Assembly: GCA_018816485.1 (NCBI GenBank)
Contig: JAHIVL010000019.1
Location: forward strand, 1 to 26,102
DNA length: 26,102 nt
Direction of reading: 5' to 3'
From: Patescibacteria group bacterium
GTDB taxonomy: Bacteria > Patescibacteriota > Microgenomatia > UBA1400 > PJMF01
Shown: positions 22,603-26,102 of the stretch, piece by piece
Position numbering within the stretch: position 1 is the stretch's first letter
How the letters are laid out: every line of letters begins with the position of its first letter
Program-made: the position numbers and the translations under genes
The notes under the pieces: model-generated
Seen by the model: only the letters and a program-made list of their open reading frames with translations
The model's database searches: none
Told to the model about the DNA's origin: nothing

Positions 22603-23670
22603 ATGAAAAAAATTAACAAAAAGGGTAAACATTTATGTTTAGAGGAAAGAGTTGAGATATACCAACTGCTAAAGTCAGGACATTCTGTGCGTAGTGTTGG
22701 AAGAGAGATTGGACGCAATCACAGTGTAATTAGTCGTGAACTAAGAAGGAATGTAAAAAGGTTTAGCACAGAATATACTCCTGTTAAAGCAGATGATATC
22801 TCAAGAAAAAGGTTGCTTTTACAAAGACAGCAAGCTCCCCTTAAAAATCCAAAAGTGTTCTTGTATGTCAGAGAAAAACTAAGAAAAAAGAGAACACCTG
22901 AACAAATAGCGGGTAGATTATCAATTGATTTACCTGGAGAGAAAATTAGTTACGAAACAATCTATCAGTATATTTATGGAATTGGAAGAAAAGATCAATT
23001 ATGGATTCATTTGCCAAGACACCACAAAAAAAGAAAGGGTGAGAAAATCTCACCAAATACCTGGAAAGAGAAAGCAAAAACTAGAGGAAAGATATCAATA
23101 GAAGAACGCCATACAAAGGCAAATAATCGTAGCCAGATTGGTCATTGGGAAACAGATTTAATGGAGTCAAAAAGAGGGATTGATACAAATGTTTCAGCTG
23201 ACATCGAGAGAAAAACTAGATATACAAAATTAACAAAGTTAAAAAACAAAAAGGCTAAAACTAAGCAAAAAGCAATGCAAAAAAAGTTAAAAATGATACA
23301 ATCTGTGAGTAAATCAAGAAGTCCCATAGTTAGAACAATGACTTATGATAATGGATCTGAGAACGCTAATCATCGGAAACTAAATAAAACTCTTGAAATT
23401 AAAAGCTATTTTTGTCACCCATACAATTCTGGAGAAAAAGGGAGTATAGAAAACGTCATAGGGAGAGTTAGAAGGTTTCTACCTAAGGGAACTGATTTGA
23501 GCCAAATGAGTGAGGAATACCTACAGCAAGTTGAGAACTGGATTAATGATACTCCAATGAAATGCCTCAATTGGCTAACGCCAAATGAAGCCATGGAAAA
23601 AGAAGTTAACAAATATAAATTTAGAAAATACAGAAAGGTTTTAAATCAAAGTGGTGCATTTCCAAGTTGA
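22603..23670 (+). CDS. IS30-family transposase
   Basis: The 355-residue DDE transposase has an N-terminal helix-turn-helix (LCLEERVEIYQLLKSGHSVRSVGREIGRNHSVISRELRR region, about 11-49), a TPEQIAGRL segment and the catalytic triad in GHWETDLMES, MTYDNGSENANH and SGEKGSIENVIGRVRRFLP, with the D, D and E in their usual context. It seems complete. There is no Shine-Dalgarno; the -10 box is 6 bases before the ATG, predicting a leaderless mRNA. The frame runs through the right inverted repeat and its TGA (23668-23670) lies about 5 bases outside the element, so the last residues come from target DNA. Confidence 0.95.
   Translation: MKKINKKGKHLCLEERVEIYQLLKSGHSVRSVGREIGRNHSVISRELRRNVKRFSTEYTPVKADDISRKRLLLQRQQAPLKNPKVFLYVREKLRKKRTPEQIAGRLSIDLPGEKISYETIYQYIYGIGRKDQLWIHLPRHHKKRKGEKISPNTWKEKAKTRGKISIEERHTKANNRSQIGHWETDLMESKRGIDTNVSADIERKTRYTKLTKLKNKKAKTKQKAMQKKLKMIQSVSKSRSPIVRTMTYDNGSENANHRKLNKTLEIKSYFCHPYNSGEKGSIENVIGRVRRFLPKGTDLSQMSEEYLQQVENWINDTPMKCLNWLTPNEAMEKEVNKYKFRKYRKVLNQSGAFPS
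23645..23662 (-). repeat. right inverted repeat of the IS30 element
   Basis: ATCAAAGTGGTGCATTTC is the exact complement of the left end. It is also coding: the transposase frame reads through it as QSGAF. Confidence 0.9.
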
Positions 23671-23759
23671 ATGTGCAATTGAGGAGAATGGGGGATTTGC
23701 GGCATTATAAGTTGATTTTTTAATAAGCCATTGTGATGAGTTTATTATATAATTTTTTT

Positions 23760-24485
23760 ATGATAGAAAATAACCCCAACCAAGATTCAGTTGTAACAGA
23801 TCATGTGCTTGAAGAAATATCTGCTTATGGCGAATTAAATGCGTCTTCAAAACAGGAGGGTGATCAGAAGTTTAACGAGTCATTGATCAAGGCTCTTCCT
23901 CCACTTAGTTTTTTTGAAAAAATTTCTGTAGATCGTGAGGGAGCAACAGTAGAATTGTACGCTGCTGAAAATAATGGACGAACGTTTCTTGTGAAGAAGT
24001 ATTTGTTATCTAGACATTTAGATCCCAATGAATCTTTCAGTCGTATTCAAGAAGAACATAGTCGTCAATCTGAGTATTTTTCTTCCTATATTCCTGTGAC
24101 AGTTTTTGTAAAACGGCTCAATGAAAATAAAGATGAGACTGAGTATCTGGCTGTACAAGACTTGGTAAAAGGAGTTCAATTCAAAACATTCTTAGATGAA
24201 TACTCTGTGCTTCTATCAGAAGAAACTATAGAAGTTAGTCAAGAAATAAAGGAACAACTTGAGGATATATTGGTTCGTGCTGCAAAAATGTATGAAGAAA
24301 CAGGGTATGAAATAGATTTAGATTTTTTTGTAGATCAAGAAAATGATCGTGTTGTAGTTTTTGATACCGATAATCAGCATCAAGGAGATAATGAATTTCT
24401 AAGGAGCATGGCATTGAAAATGCACAAAAAATATGGAATTTCTGTTCCAGAAAATTTAAAGTTAGGTTATGCTAGTTATGGATGA
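23760..24485 (+). CDS. hypothetical protein with weak resemblance to kinase folds
   Basis: This encodes 241 residues from ATG 23760 (MIENNPNQDS); ATG 23736 and GTG 23733 would add 8-9 residues. I prefer 23760 because TATAAT (23748-23753) ends exactly 6 bases before it, a leaderless layout. TVELYAAENNGRTFLVKKYLL (about 63-83) recalls a beta-hairpin with an ATP-site Lys. YLAVQDLVKGVQFKTFLDEY looks like a hinge, and YEIDLDFFVDQENDRVVVFDTDN resembles the catalytic-loop/DFG layout of aminoglycoside- and HipA-like kinases, but with key residues changed. It ends with TGA, like the IS transposase and no other gene here. Function unknown. Confidence 0.55.
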   Translation: MIENNPNQDSVVTDHVLEEISAYGELNASSKQEGDQKFNESLIKALPPLSFFEKISVDREGATVELYAAENNGRTFLVKKYLLSRHLDPNESFSRIQEEHSRQSEYFSSYIPVTVFVKRLNENKDETEYLAVQDLVKGVQFKTFLDEYSVLLSEETIEVSQEIKEQLEDILVRAAKMYEETGYEIDLDFFVDQENDRVVVFDTDNQHQGDNEFLRSMALKMHKKYGISVPENLKLGYASYG

Positions 24486-24511
24486 AGCCTAACTTGATAA
24501 TGATATAATTT

Positions 24512-24571
24512 TTGAAAATGTGGGAGGATATCCAAACTTAGATTGTGGGGCAGAAGGGGTTTGTTTTTTCT
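24512..24571 (+). repeat. 60-nt dispersed repeat, copy B (terminator-like)
   Basis: This is the second copy of the repeat at 21810-21869; all nine differences are A/G changes. The 7-bp stem (24533-24539 with 24557-24563) is kept with two U-G pairs, followed by T6 (24564-24569). It starts 26 bases after the kinase-like gene and faces the converging mscS gene. Confidence 0.75.
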
Positions 24572-24626
24572 TGTTGTGAACTATTTTATTAGCTCATTTT
24601 TATTAACAACCTCATAAAGTCTGTCT

Positions 24627-25679
24627 CTATTTTGCCAAATAAATTGTTTGACTTGGAAAAGCAAACTCAATTTTTTCTTTAGCAAATTTTTCAATAATTT
24701 TTAAATTAATTTCTTGTTGAATATCCATGAACACATTATATTCAGATGATTCAATGAAGTAGACTACGCTGAAATTAAGACTGGAGTTACCAAAACTTGC
24801 AAAATGAACTCGATCTACCTTAGTTAATTTAACTGATTGAATAATTTCATTAATCAGTTGTGGAATTTGAGCTAATTTCTCTTGAGGAGTGTCATAGGTA
24901 ACTCCAATATTAAAGGTACTTCTTCTTAATTTCATTCTTTTATAGTTGTGAATTCTGGCATTAGTTAAATCATTATTAGCAATTACAATTTCTTCACCTT
25001 GTAGAGCTTTAATGCGAGTAGTTTTAATACCAATTTTTTCCACTGTGCCGCTTTCATCACCTAATACGATATAATCGCCAACCTCAAATGGCTTATCAAA
25101 ATAAATCGAAAAAGAACTAAATAAATCTCCCAAAATGTTTTGCATCGCCAAAGCGACTGCGATGCCGCCGATTCCCAGGCCAGTAGTCAAAGCAGTAATA
25201 TTAATTCCCAGATTTGATAAAATTAATAAAATTCCAACCAACCACACCATTCCCACGCTGATTTTTTTAATAGCATTAATTGGTGCTTTATTTTTTTTAT
25301 CTTTTGAATATTTTTGAACTACGTATTCAATAGCAATTATAATTTTAGAGCTGATTTCGATCACCAACCAAATAATTAAACCAACTTCCAGCCATTGATT
25401 CAAATTTTGCCAATCAAGTAAACGACTTGAAAGATAAAAAGTTAAATAAAGATAAAAAAATGAGTTTATTGATTTAATCATTTTGACCAAGAAATCATCA
25501 AAATCAGTTTGGCTTTTTTGAGCCCATTCAACCAAGTTATGAATGACAATTTTTTTAAAAATTTTAAAGCCAATCAATAATCCCACTAAAAATATTAAGG
25601 CTAGTAAATAATCAGCTATCGTATTATTAAGCCACACAATCTGTAGATAGGTTGGAAATTGAGATAAGTCTAAATTCAT
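24627..25679 (-). CDS. MscS-family mechanosensitive channel
   Basis: MscS channels open under membrane tension and release solutes during osmotic downshock. The 350-residue protein has several N-terminal membrane helices. The pore helix and following beta-domain read GLGIGGIAVALAMQNILGDLFSSFSIYFDKPFEVGDYIVLGD (about 172-213), a very typical MscS signature with Gly/Ala packing positions. SGTVEKIGIKTTRIK and the C-terminal alpha/beta domain (FNIGVTYDTPQEKL) follow. It is larger than E. coli MscS (286) by extra membrane segments in front. A good promoter sits 9 bases before the ATG, and no Shine-Dalgarno fits. Confidence 0.93.
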   Translation of the reverse strand: MNLDLSQFPTYLQIVWLNNTIADYLLALIFLVGLLIGFKIFKKIVIHNLVEWAQKSQTDFDDFLVKMIKSINSFFYLYLTFYLSSRLLDWQNLNQWLEVGLIIWLVIEISSKIIIAIEYVVQKYSKDKKNKAPINAIKKISVGMVWLVGILLILSNLGINITALTTGLGIGGIAVALAMQNILGDLFSSFSIYFDKPFEVGDYIVLGDESGTVEKIGIKTTRIKALQGEEIVIANNDLTNARIHNYKRMKLRRSTFNIGVTYDTPQEKLAQIPQLINEIIQSVKLTKVDRVHFASFGNSSLNFSVVYFIESSEYNVFMDIQQEINLKIIEKFAKEKIEFAFPSQTIYLAK

Positions 25680-25688
25680 TGAATTTGT

Positions 25689-25717
25689 ATTTTATCAAAA
25701 ATAGATTATTTTTTCAA
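25689..25717 (-). promoter_or_regulatory. promoter of the MscS-type channel gene
   Basis: On the minus strand TTGAAA (25717-25712), 17 bases and TAAAAT (25694-25689) preceded by TG form a strong extended -10 promoter. Transcription would start about 3 bases before ATG 25679. Confidence 0.65.
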
Positions 25718-25743
25718 ATTTCATTAGTTAATTTCATTAGTTA
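25718..25743. repeat. 13-bp tandem duplication
   Basis: ATTTCATTAGTTA occurs twice in immediate succession (25718-25730 and 25731-25743), directly upstream of the mscS -35 box and some 50 bases before the second IS30-type gene. Confidence 0.85.
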
Positions 25744-25800
25744 ATATCCTGAGTTCAAAATGGAATCCGCGCACTTCACAACAAGGGGTAGAATATGTGG

Positions 25801-26102
25801 ATGGGAAAAAAACACAATAAATTAACTGCTTTAGAGCGAGAAAAAATATCAATTTGGTTGAGCAAAAAGATTGGAAAACGAGAAATAGCTCGTAGACTAA
25901 ATCGGAGTGACAGCACAATCAGAGATGAAATTAAGCGAAATAGTTTTGGCGATAACTATATAGCTGTTCATGCTCAAGCTAAAGCTGAAAAACGAGTGAT
26001 AAAAGCTAGACATAGACATCCACTCAAAAATAAATCTGTTTACAAATATGTACTTAAAAAAATAAGGTTAGGCTGGAGTCCAGAACAAATATCTGGAAGA
26101 TT
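25801..26102 (+). CDS. second IS30-family transposase, N-terminal part (cut by window end)
   Basis: About 100 residues are visible from ATG 25801 (MGKKHNKLTALEREKIS); ATG 25795 would add two. I prefer 25801 because TAGAAT (25789-25794) ends exactly 6 bases before it, as in the other IS30 gene. The helix-turn-helix (REIARRLNRSDSTIRDEIKRN) and WSPEQISGR match IS30-family transposases, but the sequence differs clearly from the element at 22573, so it is another IS. Its left inverted repeat may lie at about 25755-25780 (GGAATCCGCGCACTTC); the partner end is outside the window. Confidence 0.8.
   Translation, partial: MGKKHNKLTALEREKISIWLSKKIGKREIARRLNRSDSTIRDEIKRNSFGDNYIAVHAQAKAEKRVIKARHRHPLKNKSVYKYVLKKIRLGWSPEQISGR

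Larger units (their letters stand above)
22573..23663 (+). mobile_element. IS30-family insertion sequence, intact
   Basis: The element is about 1,091 bases and is bounded by 18-bp perfect inverted repeats (22574-22591 and 23645-23662, GAAATGCACCACTTTGAT and its complement). One mismatched base at each tip makes 19. An AA dinucleotide flanks both ends (22571-22572 and 23664-23665), the 2-bp target duplication known for IS30. It carries one full-length transposase. The ends are supported by the restored reading frame of the split minus-strand ORF. Confidence 0.85.
22436..23705 (-). pseudogene. 58-codon ORF split by the IS30-family element
   Basis: Two minus-strand pieces, 23705-23664 (14 codons from ATG, MPQIPHSPQLHIQL) and 22570-22436 (44 codons and TAA, starting SEDGNKIGSNFLPGCQ), join in frame when the IS (22573-23663) and one copy of its AA target duplication are removed. 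The joined product is 58 residues with no family I recognise. The downstream piece reads like real coding sequence (Gly/Asn/Glu-rich, no rare codon runs). It lies 46 bases before dcd. Whether the intact ORF was a gene is inferred. Confidence 0.5.

Noticed and set aside
1..26102. UGA recoded as glycine (as in Gracilibacteria/Absconditabacteria)
   Set aside because: No gene has an in-frame TGA within conserved regions, and two genes end with TGA at expected lengths.

Overview
The window is AT-rich, gene-dense bacterial DNA using the standard code: TAA and TAG stops dominate and TGA ends only two genes. Several traits suggest a small-genome bacterium of the Patescibacteria/CPR kind: a DUF5667-type exported protein, a TsaC-TsaE fusion next to tsaD, an archaeal-like (d)CMP-kinase-type protein, a monomeric B12-dependent ribonucleotide reductase, many unrecognised small proteins and IS30-family transposases. 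The assignment is inferred from gene content; no rRNA or other phylogenetic marker was used. I found no tRNA, rRNA or CRISPR array.

Layout. 1-528: the 3' end of an unknown gene and a small unknown gene. 557-4340 (minus): a class A penicillin-binding protein overlapping a membrane-anchored GH18 hydrolase, a cell-wall pair. 4442-6299 (plus): a nucleoside-monophosphate-kinase-like protein, a CPBP-like membrane protein and a DUF5667 protein. 6392-9175: a near-consensus NrdR box, then nrdR and nrdJ, a self-contained dNTP-synthesis operon. 9285-11606: a large helical protein of unknown function plus a small acidic protein, with a promoter in front and a strong bidirectional terminator behind. 11677-14051 (minus): tsaD and tsaC-tsaE, three activities of the tRNA t6A pathway in two genes. 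14229-16174: a small unknown gene, yidC and an SPFH/prohibitin-like gene, interspersed with two long nested inverted repeats. 16191-18238: groES-groEL behind a variant CIRCE operator. 18350-19033 (minus): pgeF. 19177-21807: a P2A-type Ca2+ ATPase.

21810-24571 looks accessory. Two 60-nt repeats (85% identical, every difference an A/G transition) lie at its ends. Between them are dcd, a small ORF split by an intact IS30-family element, and a weakly kinase-like gene. Removing the IS with a 2-bp AA target duplication restores the split ORF in frame. After this come a MscS-type channel (minus) and the start of a second, different IS30-family transposase cut by the window end.

Two modes of translation start seem to coexist. 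groES, groEL, nrdR and the 697-aa/69-aa pair have Shine-Dalgarno-like leaders. Several others have a -10 box only 6-11 nt before the ATG, so their mRNAs would be leaderless or nearly so. No gene-free stretch exceeds 300 bases.
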